From positions 1-5,156 of the forward strand of contig JAVEZY010000058.1 of the NCBI GenBank assembly GCA_034002745.1: a stretch of 5,156 nt of DNA, written 5' to 3'. A program made the position numbers and the translations under genes. Shown in pieces: positions 5,101-5,156 of the stretch (position 1 is its first letter; every line of letters begins with the position of its first letter). The stretch comes from JAITWN01 sp034002745 (GTDB lineage Bacteria; Pseudomonadota; Gammaproteobacteria; SZUA-140). The notes below the pieces were generated by a model, which did no database searches, was not told the DNA's origin, and saw only the letters and a program-made list of their open reading frames with translations.

Positions 5101-5106
5101 ATGCGT

Positions 5107-5156
5107 TCAAATGAGGTTGTCCAGCAGGTCGTCGATGCGGTCCGATGACATGGCGC
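5107..5156 (-). CDS. C-terminal end of the gene upstream of the capsid gene, cut by the right edge
   Basis: The last 15 codons of a minus-strand frame enter from the right edge and read AMSSDRIDDLLDNLI before a TGA at 5109-5107. The end is short, acidic and amphipathic. The stop lies 20 nt before the capsid ATG, the spacing expected within one operon. In many phages the gene just before the capsid gene encodes a scaffold or head-assembly factor, but 15 residues cannot show this. An alternative reading is a chance open frame, since only 48 nt are visible. Confidence 0.5.
   Translation of the reverse strand, partial: AMSSDRIDDLLDNLI

Overview
This window is part of a tailed-phage genome or prophage in a GC-rich Gram-negative host. 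All supported genes lie on the minus strand and read from the right edge to the left. A SAR-type endolysin and a two-component spanin pair require an inner and an outer membrane, so the host is Gram-negative. The base composition and gene types suggest a beta- or gammaproteobacterium (Burkholderiales or Pseudomonas/Xanthomonas-like), but nothing here fixes the host.

Right half, virion head module (5156 to 1858, in transcription order): the last codons of an unidentified gene; a major capsid protein of the N4-gp56/DUF4043 family; a 160-residue beta-rich protein that is probably a capsid accessory or decoration protein; a 128-residue protein ending in a HeH/LEM-like helical segment; an 89-residue protein with a DUF1737-like N-terminal part; and a 223-residue protein resembling head-tail adaptors. 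The spacing is tight, with one 4-nt ATGA overlap, as in a single late operon.

Left half, lysis module (1784 to 102): a small holin that looks like a pinholin; a GH24 endolysin with an N-terminal signal-anchor-release segment, overlapping the holin by ATGA; a Gp49-like family protein; and an i-spanin (Rz) with an o-spanin lipoprotein (Rz1) nested in its 3' part. The expected sequence of events is depolarisation by the pinholin, release of the tethered endolysin into the periplasm, murein cleavage, then outer-membrane disruption by the spanins. A further gene with a strong ribosome binding site starts inside the Rz1 stop region and runs off the left edge.

The larger gaps between genes (38-73 bp) contain dyad symmetries, two of them strong hairpins flanking the gene after the capsid gene. 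No promoter, tRNA, CRISPR array, insertion sequence or integrase was found. No stretch above 300 bases lacks a gene. I see no wholly new system. The most interesting points are the make-up of the lysis cassette, the altered active-site spacing of the endolysin, and the hairpins in the capsid operon.
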